The notes under the pieces were generated by a model. It worked only from the letters and a program-made list of their open reading frames with translations. It ran no database searches and was not told where the DNA came from. A DNA stretch of 64,000 nucleotides from Catellatospora coxensis (GTDB lineage Bacteria; Actinomycetota; Actinomycetes; Mycobacteriales; Micromonosporaceae), in the NCBI RefSeq assembly GCF_016862635.1, contig NZ_BONI01000033.1, forward strand, positions 1 through 64,000. The letters are read 5' to 3'. This document shows, piece after piece, positions 18,594 through 27,404 of this stretch (within the stretch, counting starts at the first letter, position 1; every line of letters starts with the position of its first letter). A program made the translations under genes and the position numbers.

Positions 18594-19982
18594 GTGAGCA
18601 CCGTCGAACCACCACCGCTGGCGCACGTCGCGCAGCGGGCGAGCCGCCGGGCCCCCAGCCCGGCGGCTCTCGCCGCTTTCCTCGACGCGCTCGCCGCTGC
18701 CCTGCCGGCCGACCGGGTCACCACGAGAGAGTCGGCGCGTCTGGCCGCCTCCCGCGACGGGGCCTACCTGTCGCCGCTGCTGTCGGCCGTGCTGCCCGAA
18801 CGCCTCGCCGACGTCGTGGTGCTGCCGCGCTCCACCGAGCAGCTGCAGACCGCGGTGCGGCTCGCGCACGCCCACGGCGTCCCGGTCGTGCCCCGCGGCC
18901 GGGGCACCGGCAACTACGGCCAGGCAGTGCCGCTCGCGGGCGGGCTGGTCGTGGACCTCAGCGAAGCCGACCGCGTCCTCGAAGTGGGCACCGGCTGGAT
19001 CCATGCCCAGGCGGGCGCGACGTTCGTCGCCCTGGAGGCCGCGGCGCGGCGCACCGGCCAGGAGATTGCGATGATGCCGACCACCGTCGGCAGCACCATC
19101 GGAGGTTTCCTCGGCGGCGGCGCGGGCGGGCTCGGCTCGATCGAGCACGGCTGGCTCTGGGAGGGTTTCGTGCGGGCGCTGGAGGTGGTCGGCTGCCCAC
19201 CGCAGGACCAGCCCCGCCGGGTGTACGGCGCGCAGTGCCTGCCGTACCTGCACGCGTACGGCGTCACCGGGATCATCGCCACCGCCACCGTCAAGCTCGC
19301 CCCGGCCCGGGACTGGACCGCGGTGCTCGCCTCGTTCCCCGACGGCGCGGACGCCACCCAGGCGGGGCTCGGCCTGCTGCGCCTCGACCCGGCGCCACGG
19401 ATGGTGTCGCTGGACGAGCCCGCGCTGATCGCCACCTACCCCGCCGACCCGGCGCTGCCCGAGGGCCGGCACAGCCTGCGGGCGGTGGTGGACGTCTCGC
19501 TCGTGGACGCCGTCGCGGCGCTCGTCACCGCGCACGGCGGGCGGATCGACAAGGTCGATGCCCGCGCGGTCGGCTATGTGTCGACCCTGTCGTTCAACCA
19601 TGTCACGCTGCGGGCCAAGAGAGCCCGGCCCGAGCTGTGCCATCTGCAGGTCGGCGGCACACCGCTGATCACCGACCCGGACGCGGTCCGCGCGGCGCTA
19701 CCGGGCGGGATGCTGCACCTGGACGGCATGCGCCCGTTCCCCAACCTGGCCGACCCGACGTACGGACGGGGCTTCGGCGGCCTGCTGCTCGCTCCGTTCC
19801 ACGACGCGGCGACGCTGTACGCCGGCGTCCAGCGGCTGCGCGAGCTGGGCGTGCACGTCGTCGACCCGCACACCTGGTTGCTGGGCGGCCCTGCCCTGCC
19901 CGGCATCCGTGCCGCCGCGTCCGCCAACGACCCCGACGGCCTGCTCAACCCGGGCAAGCTCCCCCTCGACGAACCGGCCTGA
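18594..19982 (+). CDS. FAD-binding (PCMH/VAO-type) oxidoreductase
   Basis: A 462-residue flavoprotein of the vanillyl-alcohol-oxidase class. The FAD-binding subdomain is clear: VVVLPRSTEQLQTAVRLAHA, VPRGRGTGNYGQAVPLAGG and PTTVGSTIGGFLGGGAGG, with a C-terminal LLNPGKL that matches the family end. GTG 18594 is 4 bp after the binding-protein stop, so it closes the operon begun at 13269. It probably oxidises the imported compound or its deaminated product. A 75-bp palindromic repeat follows 8 bp after the stop. Confidence 0.88.
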   Translation: MSTVEPPPLAHVAQRASRRAPSPAALAAFLDALAAALPADRVTTRESARLAASRDGAYLSPLLSAVLPERLADVVVLPRSTEQLQTAVRLAHAHGVPVVPRGRGTGNYGQAVPLAGGLVVDLSEADRVLEVGTGWIHAQAGATFVALEAAARRTGQEIAMMPTTVGSTIGGFLGGGAGGLGSIEHGWLWEGFVRALEVVGCPPQDQPRRVYGAQCLPYLHAYGVTGIIATATVKLAPARDWTAVLASFPDGADATQAGLGLLRLDPAPRMVSLDEPALIATYPADPALPEGRHSLRAVVDVSLVDAVAALVTAHGGRIDKVDARAVGYVSTLSFNHVTLRAKRARPELCHLQVGGTPLITDPDAVRAALPGGMLHLDGMRPFPNLADPTYGRGFGGLLLAPFHDAATLYAGVQRLRELGVHVVDPHTWLLGGPALPGIRAAASANDPDGLLNPGKLPLDEPA

Positions 19983-19990
19983 CCGCCGTC

Positions 19991-20065
19991 GATCATCCGA
20001 CTTGCCAGGCACCTGAGCGTATGACGCCGCAAGATACGCGCAGGTGCCGGGCAAGTCGAGTGATC
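19991..20065. repeat. 75-bp palindromic repeat, copy A
   Basis: A GATC-bounded imperfect hairpin whose arms contain CGACTTGCC, GGCACCTG and GCGTAT with their complements ATACGC, CAGGTGCC and GGCAAGTCG. By hand alignment 59 of 75 bases match the copy at 62522-62596. Position after an operon end would allow it to end transcription, but the copy at 62522 shows that it is a dispersed element. Confidence 0.85.
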
Positions 20066-20071
20066 TCAGCC

Positions 20072-20101
20072 TTGACACGGCGGCGCGGATACAGATAGAC
20101 A
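20072..20101 (+). promoter_or_regulatory. Putative promoter for the sulfotransferase-P450 pair
   Basis: A perfect -35 TTGACA (20072-20077), then an 18-bp spacer and a -10-like TAGACA (20096-20101). It lies 40 bp before the sulfotransferase ATG and just after the 75-bp repeat. Spacing and sequence fit the actinobacterial housekeeping sigma factor. Confidence 0.5.
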
Positions 20102-20140
20102 CGTGCGACTGTAACTTTGCGTCGACACGTGGAGCACTCA

Positions 20141-20998
20141 ATGTTGCGCGCCTTCTTCGGACGCCACAAGACCGCCTCGACCTGGGCGCGCAGCATCCTG
20201 CACGACGCGGCCCACGCGCTGGGCCTGAAGGTGCTCACCGTGCACGTGCCCGACCAGTGGGCCGGGCACGCCAGCGTCGGCGACTACGTCCGGGCCGAGC
20301 AGCCCGACCTGCTGGTGATGACGAACGTGACCCAGGCCCAGTTCGAGACGCTGCCGCCGCTGCGGGGCCTCAACGTCATCCGCGACCCGCGCGACATCAT
20401 CGTCTCGGGCTACTTCAGCCACCGGAACAGCCACCCCGAGCAGCTGATGGGCATCGTGTGGCACGAACTCGTCGCGCACCGGCGCGTGCTGTCCGAGGTC
20501 GACGTCGAGGCCGGGCTGCTCGCCGAGATCGAGTTCAGCGGAGTGTTCCTGGACCCGATGTGCGAGTGGAACTACGCCAACCCGGGCGTGCTGGAGCTGC
20601 GCATGGAGGACATGGTCGCCGACCCGTACGCGACCTGGACCCGTGCGCTGACCCACCTCGACCTGGTCGCACCGGGCGGGTTCGAGCGGCTCCGGCACGC
20701 CGCGTCCACCTGGAACCTGGCCGACCGGCGCGAGACGCCGCGCTCGCTGGCCCGGGCCCGCCGTTTCCTGCCGCCGGTGCCGCTGCGCCGCCTGCCGCAG
20801 GCGCACGTCGCGGGAGCCCTGGCCCGGTTCTCCTTCGAGCGGCTGTCGCAGGGGCGCCGGCCGGGCCAGGAGGACGTGCACAGCCACTACCGGCGCGGGG
20901 TGGCCGGGGACTGGCGCAACCACCTGAGCGAGGTGCACCTGAAGGCGATCACCGCGCGGTACGGCGACATCGTGCAGCAGTTCGGCTACTCAACGTGA
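20141..20998 (+). CDS. PAPS-dependent sulfotransferase
   Basis: A 285-residue cytosolic sulfotransferase-domain protein that would move sulfate from PAPS to a hydroxyl or amine. The 5'-phosphosulfate loop is HKTASTW (residues 9-15), the 3'-phosphate motif is RDPRDIIVSGYFSH (81-94), and the C-terminal HYRRGVAGDWRNHLS matches the RKGxxGDWKNHFT PAPS-binding signature. ATG 20141 has GGAG 6 bp upstream; an in-frame TTG lies 24 bp earlier. It is followed by a P450 gene after 55 bp, suggesting a two-gene tailoring unit that hydroxylates and then sulfates a small molecule. The substrate is unknown. Confidence 0.88.
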   Translation: MLRAFFGRHKTASTWARSILHDAAHALGLKVLTVHVPDQWAGHASVGDYVRAEQPDLLVMTNVTQAQFETLPPLRGLNVIRDPRDIIVSGYFSHRNSHPEQLMGIVWHELVAHRRVLSEVDVEAGLLAEIEFSGVFLDPMCEWNYANPGVLELRMEDMVADPYATWTRALTHLDLVAPGGFERLRHAASTWNLADRRETPRSLARARRFLPPVPLRRLPQAHVAGALARFSFERLSQGRRPGQEDVHSHYRRGVAGDWRNHLSEVHLKAITARYGDIVQQFGYST

Positions 20999-21053
20999 GT
21001 CGCACATCCGACACTGGCGCACTACATCCACATTCATCAATATGATGTGACGG

Positions 21054-22256
21054 GTGTCCGCCGCTGCCACGCTCCAGGCCCTGCACACCGAAGAGGGCCG
21101 CCGCAACCCGTACCCGCACTACGCAGCCCTGCACGCCGTCGGCCCGGTCGCCCCACTGACCGGCCACTACGCGGCGGTCGTGCACGGCTACGACGCGGTC
21201 AGCCGCGTGCTGCGCGACCCGGCCTTCCGGGTCCTGGACGCCGAACAGCTCGCCCGACAGCTGCCCACCTGGCACGAACACCCGTCGCTGACCGTACTGA
21301 TGAACTCGATGATGTTCATCAACGGCGACCAGCACGCCCGCCTGCGCCGCCTGATCACGCGCGAGTTCACCGCCCGCCGGGTCGCCGCCCTGGCCGAGAC
21401 CGTCACCCGGCAGGTCGACCACCTGCTCGATCGCCTCGCCGAGCAGGACGGCGAGGTCGACTTCATCAAGGAGTTCGCCTTCCCGCTGCCCTCCAACGTC
21501 ATCGGCGAACTGCTCGGCGTGCCCGCCGAGGACCGCCCGTGGTTCCAGCCGCACGTGTCGGCGATCGGCGCGGTGCTCGACGCGGGCGGCGCCGACAAGT
21601 TCGCCGTGGCGGACAAGGCCGCTACCGAACTCAGCGCGTACTTCACCGACCTGGTCCGGCAGCGGCGGCAGGACCCCCGCGACGACCTGGTGACCGTGCT
21701 GTCCGCCGCGGGCGAGGACGACGACCCGCTGACCCACGAGGAGCTGCTGTCGGCGCTGGTGCTGGTGTTCAACGCCGGGTTCGAGACCACCACCCACCTG
21801 CTCGGCAACGGCCTCGAAGTGCTGCTGCGCCACCCGGACGCGGCACAGCGGCTACGGGAGCAGCCGGAACTCGCGCCCGGCTACGTCGAGGAGTTCCTGC
21901 GCCTGGAAGCGCCGGCCCAGCTGACGACGCGGTGGACCGCGGTGGACGCCGAGGTCGACGGCGTCCCCGTGCCGGCCGGTTCCTCGGTGCTGGTGCTGCT
22001 CGGCGCGGCCAACCGCGACCCGGCCCGGTTCGCCGACCCGGACACGTTCCAGCCCGAGCGCGCCGACAACGCGCACCTGACCTTCAGCGCGGGCCTGCAT
22101 TTCTGCCCCGGGGCCCTGCTCACCGTCACCGAGGCGCAGATCGCGTTCCCCCGCCTGCTGGCCCGCTTCCCCCGGCTGGCGCTCTCCGGCGAGCCCGCGT
22201 ACCGCGCCCAGCTGACGCTGCGCGGCCACACCCACCTGCCGGTCATCCTCGCCTGA
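21054..22256 (+). CDS. Cytochrome P450
   Basis: A 400-residue soluble class I P450 of bacterial tailoring type. The I-helix oxygen-binding AGFETT is at 241-246, the ExxR of the K-helix at 280-283 (EFLR), and the heme-ligand loop FSAGLHFCPG has Cys351. GTG 21054 is the only start close to the conserved N-terminus. No ferredoxin or ferredoxin reductase gene is adjacent, so redox partners must be elsewhere. It lies 55 bp after the sulfotransferase gene and is probably co-transcribed with it. Confidence 0.93.
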   Translation: MSAAATLQALHTEEGRRNPYPHYAALHAVGPVAPLTGHYAAVVHGYDAVSRVLRDPAFRVLDAEQLARQLPTWHEHPSLTVLMNSMMFINGDQHARLRRLITREFTARRVAALAETVTRQVDHLLDRLAEQDGEVDFIKEFAFPLPSNVIGELLGVPAEDRPWFQPHVSAIGAVLDAGGADKFAVADKAATELSAYFTDLVRQRRQDPRDDLVTVLSAAGEDDDPLTHEELLSALVLVFNAGFETTTHLLGNGLEVLLRHPDAAQRLREQPELAPGYVEEFLRLEAPAQLTTRWTAVDAEVDGVPVPAGSSVLVLLGAANRDPARFADPDTFQPERADNAHLTFSAGLHFCPGALLTVTEAQIAFPRLLARFPRLALSGEPAYRAQLTLRGHTHLPVILA

Positions 22257-22281
22257 CGCACATGGAGCCTGCGCGACGGCC

Positions 22282-22764
22282 TCAATCCCCGGCCGGGGGC
22301 ATGGTCGCGTCGGCGTACGCGGAGACCTTGGCGATCCGAGCACCGAACCCACCCGGGTCGTCGACGCCGAACCAGGGCTGCCACCACGGCCCGGTGGGAT
22401 CAACGACCCGCGCCGCATGGCCGGTGCCCAGCCGGTCGTCGAGATACACCAGTGAGTCCAGCACGTAGCCCTGGTCGTAGGGCAGCCCCGACGGCAGGTA
22501 ACGCTCCAGGTACGCGACGAGGACCTCGGCGTCGGACGGTTCGCCGAACCGCGCGAGCGCGAACGCGTAGCCCTTGCCGGCGTAGGCGACTTGGCTCGCG
22601 AGCAGCAGTTCAGCCAGTTCGGCCCGGAACCGGGTGCGCCGGTCCAGGCCGATCAGCCACGCGGCCGTCAGGCGTGGACGCCAGTCGGGCAACCGCAGCA
22701 TCGCGGCGAGTTCGTCGTCGCCGACGCGCCGGGCGTCCGCCCACAGCCCGCGCATCAGCTCCAT
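22282..22764 (-). CDS. DUF6000-like protein, possible 5' frameshift
   Basis: The annotated part is 160 residues with LPDWRPRLTAAWLIGLDRR and KGYAFALARFGEPSDAEVLV, features I associate with the DUF6000 family (function unknown). Family-like sequence continues upstream in the same frame (RRYVLGPRDSDRRYLKLLGG) but without any ATG, GTG or TTG before an in-frame stop. The fabH stop overlaps an ATG (TGATG, ATG at 22885) in another frame, and one extra C in the CCCC at 22865-22868 would join the two. The gene is thus either disrupted, mis-sequenced, or starts at 22764 with a lost N-terminus. Confidence 0.65.
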   Translation of the reverse strand: MELMRGLWADARRVGDDELAAMLRLPDWRPRLTAAWLIGLDRRTRFRAELAELLLASQVAYAGKGYAFALARFGEPSDAEVLVAYLERYLPSGLPYDQGYVLDSLVYLDDRLGTGHAARVVDPTGPWWQPWFGVDDPGGFGARIAKVSAYADATMPPAGD

Positions 22765-22885
22765 GGCCTGCTCGGCGGGCAGGTTGTCGACGAAACTGCC
22801 GCCGCCGAGCAGTTTGAGGTACCGGCGGTCGCTGTCGCGCGGGCCCAGGACGTAACGGCGGTACGGGGCATGCGCTTCCCTGCCA

Positions 22886-23914
22886 TCAGGGCAGGGTCAC
22901 GACCTGTGCGGCGTACGAGAGCCCGGCGCCGAAGCCGATGAGCAGCGCCGTGCCCCCGCTGGGGGCCTGGCCGTCGCGTCGCATCCGCTCCATGGCCAGC
23001 GGGACCGATGCCGCCGAGGTGTTGCCCGCCTCGGCGATGTCGCGGGCCACCGGCACGTCCGCCGGGAGCTTGAGGGCCCGGACCATCGCGTCGATGATGC
23101 GCAGGTTGGCCTGGTGCGGGATGAACGCGTCGAGGTCGTCGACGGTGATCCCGGCCGCCTGCAGCGCCCGCTGCGCGACGGGCACCATCTCGTACGAGGC
23201 CCACCGGAACACCTGCTGGCCGGACATCTGCCAGATGGGCCGCGGCCCGCTCGGGTCGTCGGCGAAGGACTTCCAGTCGCGGGTCTGGCTGATCACACCC
23301 GCCTGGCTGCCGTCCGCGCCCCAGACGACCGGCCCGATGCCCGGCTGTTCCGACGGGCCGATCACCACGGCCCCCGCGCCGTCGCCGGGGATGAACGCGG
23401 TCGCCCGGTCGTTCTTGTCGATGAGGTCGGTGAGCCGTTCCGCGCCGATCACCAGGACATACCGGGCGCTGCCGCTGTGGATCATGTCCCGGCCCAGCGC
23501 CACTCCATGGCAGAACCCGGCGCACCCGGCGGAGAGGTCGAAAGCCGCCGCGTTCACCGCGCCGAGCTGATGGGCGATCTGCGGGGCGAGCGCCGGGGTC
23601 TGTTCGAGGTGCGACACCGTCGCCAGGATCACGCAGCCGATGTCGGCCGCGTCGACTCCGGCGTCGGCGAGCGCGGCGGACGCCGCCTGCACGGACATGA
23701 ACGCCAGCGTCTCGTCGGACCCCGCCCAGCGCCGTTCGGTGATCCCGGACCGGGTCCGGATCCATTCGTCGGTCGAGTCGATCCAGGTGCAGATCTCCTC
23801 GTTGGTGATGACCCGGCGCGGCCGGTAGCCGCCGAGGCCGAGGATGCGGGCATGGGACACCAGGTCCGGAACGGTGATCCCGCGTCCGGCCGGTGCGGGC
23901 GTCTGTGCTGGCAT
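22886..23914 (-). CDS. 3-oxoacyl-ACP synthase III (FabH-like)
   Basis: A 342-residue KASIII-fold condensing enzyme. The catalytic triad is complete: Cys131 in DLSAGCAGFCHG, His267 in FIPHQANLRI and Asn298 in EAGNTSAASVP. The N-terminal ILGLGGYRPRRVITNEEI is typical. Without fab genes alongside, it may be a stand-alone FabH paralogue used for a specialised acyl starter rather than the housekeeping enzyme. ATG 23914 has AGGAG 9 bp upstream; the longer frame to 23989 has no similarity. The stop overlaps an ATG that would start the downstream DUF6000 gene. Confidence 0.9.
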   Translation of the reverse strand: MPAQTPAPAGRGITVPDLVSHARILGLGGYRPRRVITNEEICTWIDSTDEWIRTRSGITERRWAGSDETLAFMSVQAASAALADAGVDAADIGCVILATVSHLEQTPALAPQIAHQLGAVNAAAFDLSAGCAGFCHGVALGRDMIHSGSARYVLVIGAERLTDLIDKNDRATAFIPGDGAGAVVIGPSEQPGIGPVVWGADGSQAGVISQTRDWKSFADDPSGPRPIWQMSGQQVFRWASYEMVPVAQRALQAAGITVDDLDAFIPHQANLRIIDAMVRALKLPADVPVARDIAEAGNTSAASVPLAMERMRRDGQAPSGGTALLIGFGAGLSYAAQVVTLP

Positions 23915-24055
23915 CGTGTGCGGCTCCTGGATCGTGGCGGGGGTCCCCCGATGGCGCGGATCGTGATTATCACCGCGCTCGCCCGGCACCGCAGGGCATG
24001 GTGGCGACAGTGTTATCCAGGCGTGACCTCGCCGACACCAAGATCCACGCTCGGC

Positions 24056-24238
24056 TCAGAACGAGCTGTCGGTGTTCGAGTCGAACGGGCCGTGCGGCGG
24101 GCGGGCCTCACGATCGCCGAAGTACCCGTCCCGGGAGGGGTCGAGGTGGCTGCGACGCCTGCTGCGCCTCGCCCCGACGACCACCATGGTCACGATCAGC
24201 AGTGCCGCCGCACCCGCGAAAACCAGAAACCATTCCAT
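24056..24238 (-). CDS. Small single-TM protein
   Basis: A 60-residue protein with one N-terminal helix (MEWFLVFAGAAALLIVTMVV) and a charged tail rich in Arg, Asp and Ser. The layout fits an Nin/Cout membrane anchor with a cytoplasmic tail. No family is recognised, and the surroundings (ketosynthase upstream, arabinofuranosidase downstream) give no functional hint. Confidence 0.55.
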   Translation of the reverse strand: MEWFLVFAGAAALLIVTMVVVGARRSRRRSHLDPSRDGYFGDREARPPHGPFDSNTDSSF

Positions 24239-24341
24239 GACGCGGACGGTAGGCGATCCGCGCCAGACCCGAGGCGGCCGGCCGACGGTCAGCTGAGGCA
24301 GGCGCCGCGACGCGGGCGGCGCCTGCCTGTTCAGCGGGGTG

Positions 24342-27227
24342 TCACGGGGCCCATGGCGCGGCCGTCAGCCAGCTGGTGTCGGCGGCGAAGTTCGCCGGGG
24401 CGTCGGCGGCCAGCGTGCCGCCGTTGCCGCTCACCCACACCTCGCTGCTGTAGTGCCGCAGGTAGCGGTTGGCGAAGTTGTACGACTGCCAGGACAGCCC
24501 GGTGCCGCTGTTGCCCGGCTGCGCGCAGAACGTCGCGTCGGCCGCGTAGAGCGGCGTGGCGGCGTACGCGTCGAGCCGGATCCGGTAGTCGGAGTGCCGC
24601 AGGTAGTAGCCGGGGAAGTTGCGCGACTCGAACGAGTAGCAGGAGTTGTCGGCCAGCCCCGCGACGATCCGGAACGTCGCGTCCTGCTTGACGGTGCCGC
24701 TCGACCCGCCGGTGACCTGCGCGGTGTAGCCGAGGTAGCCCTGGTGGCGCACGTACCGGTCGGTGAAGCCGGGCGTGGTCGCCTGCAGCGACTGGTACGA
24801 CCCGGCGGTCACGTTCGCGTCGCTGCGCCACCAGGCCGACGTGAGCCGCCACGTGGTGTCCTGCGCCCAGTTGACGGCCGAGTCGCTGGGCAGGGTGCCG
24901 CCGTTGCTCGCGATCCACACCTGGTTGGCGTGGTGGCGCAGGAAGCGGGTCGGGAAGTTGTAGGACCGCAGCGAGACGCCCTGCCCGCTGTTGCCGTCGG
25001 CGGCGCAGAACGTCGCGTCGGCGGCGAACTGGGCGCTGCCGTCGTCGGCGGCCAGCCGCACCTGGTAGTTGTAGTGCCGCAGGAAACTGCCCGGGTTGTC
25101 CCGCGATTCCAGCGAGTAGCAGCCGCTGCCGGCCAGCCCGGCCCGTACCAGGAAGGATCCGTTCTTCTTGTCGGTCGCGGTGCTCGCGGCGGTGATGACC
25201 GAGGTGACGGCGACGCCGCCGGAGTGGCGTACGGACCGGTCGGTGTAGCCGGGCGTGGTGGCCCGCAGCGACGCGCCCTTGCCGACGGCCAGCAGCGGGG
25301 TCGCCGAGCCGGTGGTCGACAGGGTGAGCACGACGACCGAGTTCGCGGGGAAGGTGCGCACGAAGCTCGGCCCGGCCGCGGTGGTCGTGGTGGTCGGCGC
25401 GATGGTGTTCGGGGCGGAGATGCTGTTGCGGGCGTTGGGGTCACCGGTCAGCGTGGTGACCGTCGCGGTGCCGCCGACGCTGCTCGCACCGCTGATCGTC
25501 AGCTGCGTCTCGACGGCGCTCGCCGTCGGGTTGACCACGGTGAGGTAGACCGTTCCGGAGACGGTGCGGGTGGCCACGGCGCGCACGTCCGGGGACGCGC
25601 CGGTCAGCTGCACCGGCACCACGTGGTCGCCGAGCAGCGTGCCGAACATCTGCTGCACGTGGTAGGACGGCGACCCGTACGACGACACCGCGTTGAAGCC
25701 GATCAGGTTCGACGACCACTGCCAGTTGTCGACGGAGGTCAGCGCCGGGGCGTACGCGGCTCCCATGACCAGGTCGGCGTTGCGGACCAGGCCGGTCATG
25801 AACGCGGCCTCGGCGATCGCGCCGGACAGGGTGCCGGTCGGGTTGGTGGAGCTGCCGTTGGTGACGCCGTACTCGCCGACGAGCACCTTCGGGCCGTTGC
25901 GGTCGGCGCTGTCGTAGCGGGTGGCCAGCGCGGCGATCCCGGCCGGGTTGCCGCTGTAGTAGTGGTCGTCGATGACGTCCATGGGCCGCGAGGTCACCGG
26001 CATCGACGCGACGATCTGCAGCTGCGGGTACGCCGCCTTGATCGCGTCGTAGAACATCGGGTAACGGTAGCCGTCGTAGCTGCCGCTGCCGTCGAACCAG
26101 TCCTCGTTGCCGATCTCGACGTAGCGCAGCGGGAACGGGGCCGGATGCCCGTCGGCGGCGCGCCGCGCGCCCCAGGTGGTGCTGGTGCTGCCGGTGATGT
26201 ACTCGATCTCGTCCAGCGCCTCCTGGATGTACGGCGCGAGCTGGTTCTGCGGGGTCACGCTGCCGTTGAGGGTGTATCCGGCGAACACGCCCAGCAGCGG
26301 TTCGGCCCCGGCCTGCTCGGCCATGAGCAGGTAGTTGAGCAGGCCGAAGTGGTCGGTGGACCAGTAGCCCCAGGCGTCGTTCTGGTGGCCGGCGCGCTGC
26401 TCGACCGCGCCGATGGTGTTCTTCCAGGCGAACCGGTTGGCGATCACGTTGCCTTCGAGGTAGTTGCCGCCGGGCACCCGGATGAAGCCCGGTTTGGTGT
26501 CGGCGAGCTTCTGCTGCAGGTCGGCGCGGATGTTGCCGGTGGGCGCGAAGGTCGGCGCGTTGCACTGCACCACGCTCAGCCACAGGGTGCGGCCCGCGCC
26601 GGCGCCGTTGGCGGACACGACGAACCGGTTGGCGGTCGACACCGGCGCGGACGCCGGGGCGGTCAGCGTGGCGGTGTACCGGGCCCAGCCGGTGCCGACC
26701 GTGCCGACCGAGGCGCTGGCGTACACGGTGCCGGTGTTGCTCTCCAGGCTGACCGTGACCGGCCCGAAGGCCTGATCGGCTCGGGCGAAGAAGGAGACCT
26801 GGTACGTCGCCGACGGGCGCACGCCGACGCCGTAGAACCCGGCGTTGGCGGCCCCGACGCGCTGGCCTGCCGCGTTCGCGCCGATGCTCAGCCGCAGCGA
26901 GTTCGGGTTCGCCGCGTTCAGGCCGCCCGCGGTGTCCAGGGCGACCGAGCCGCTGCCGCCGCCCGCGGTGAGCAGGGACCAGGAGGAGATGCCGTTCTCC
27001 TTCATGGTGGCGTTGCGGACCACGTTGGCGTTGAGCCCGCCCTCGACGGAGTGGTTGATGTCCTCGACGATGTGCCCGAACTGGGTGCTGTTGACGGCGG
27101 CCGTGGTGTGGCCGGCGTCGACGGTCAGCCATGCGGTCGGCGCGGCCGCGGCGGGCGCGGCCGGCACGGTGGCCAGCCCGGCGGTGAGGACGACGGCGAG
27201 CAGGATGGGCCGTGCTCGATGCTGCAT
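24342..27227 (-). CDS. Secreted alpha-L-arabinofuranosidase (GH51-type) with two AbfB/CBM42 domains
   Basis: A 961-residue exported enzyme. A signal peptide (residues 1-29, ending AAPAAAA) is followed by a CBM4_9-like beta domain (about 100-225), then the TIM-barrel catalytic region with acid/base Glu in YVEIGNEDW and nucleophile Glu in LVGEYGV. Two AbfB arabinose-binding modules follow (about 645-805 and 805-961), each with repeated RHxxxxVRL- and YNFxxRYLRH-type strands. It would release arabinose from arabinoxylan outside the cell. ATG 27227 has GGAGGAG upstream. A LacI-type operator lies at 27250. Confidence 0.92.
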   Translation of the reverse strand: MQHRARPILLAVVLTAGLATVPAAPAAAAPTAWLTVDAGHTTAAVNSTQFGHIVEDINHSVEGGLNANVVRNATMKENGISSWSLLTAGGGSGSVALDTAGGLNAANPNSLRLSIGANAAGQRVGAANAGFYGVGVRPSATYQVSFFARADQAFGPVTVSLESNTGTVYASASVGTVGTGWARYTATLTAPASAPVSTANRFVVSANGAGAGRTLWLSVVQCNAPTFAPTGNIRADLQQKLADTKPGFIRVPGGNYLEGNVIANRFAWKNTIGAVEQRAGHQNDAWGYWSTDHFGLLNYLLMAEQAGAEPLLGVFAGYTLNGSVTPQNQLAPYIQEALDEIEYITGSTSTTWGARRAADGHPAPFPLRYVEIGNEDWFDGSGSYDGYRYPMFYDAIKAAYPQLQIVASMPVTSRPMDVIDDHYYSGNPAGIAALATRYDSADRNGPKVLVGEYGVTNGSSTNPTGTLSGAIAEAAFMTGLVRNADLVMGAAYAPALTSVDNWQWSSNLIGFNAVSSYGSPSYHVQQMFGTLLGDHVVPVQLTGASPDVRAVATRTVSGTVYLTVVNPTASAVETQLTISGASSVGGTATVTTLTGDPNARNSISAPNTIAPTTTTTAAGPSFVRTFPANSVVVLTLSTTGSATPLLAVGKGASLRATTPGYTDRSVRHSGGVAVTSVITAASTATDKKNGSFLVRAGLAGSGCYSLESRDNPGSFLRHYNYQVRLAADDGSAQFAADATFCAADGNSGQGVSLRSYNFPTRFLRHHANQVWIASNGGTLPSDSAVNWAQDTTWRLTSAWWRSDANVTAGSYQSLQATTPGFTDRYVRHQGYLGYTAQVTGGSSGTVKQDATFRIVAGLADNSCYSFESRNFPGYYLRHSDYRIRLDAYAATPLYAADATFCAQPGNSGTGLSWQSYNFANRYLRHYSSEVWVSGNGGTLAADAPANFAADTSWLTAAPWAP

Positions 27228-27249
27228 GTGCTCCTCCAGGGACGGCGGG

Positions 27250-27265
27250 ATGTGAGCGATCACAT
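27250..27265. promoter_or_regulatory. LacI-family-type operator upstream of the arabinofuranosidase gene
   Basis: ATGTGAGCGATCACAT has perfect 6-bp arms around GCGA. It resembles the TGTGAGCGCTCACA-type operators that LacI-family repressors use to control glycoside hydrolases in actinomycetes. It lies 22 bp before the start codon. The repressor gene is not in the window. Confidence 0.55.
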
Positions 27266-27404
27266 TCACTGCCGTCACTTCTTAACGTGCGCGTACCCGG
27301 GAGTCAACGAATTCCGAAACGTTTCGCCCGACCGCTGCCGCCCGTGCCGGCCGTCGCCGGGCACGGGCGGCGCGAGGTCGCGCCGGGACGGTCGCCGACG
27401 GGCG

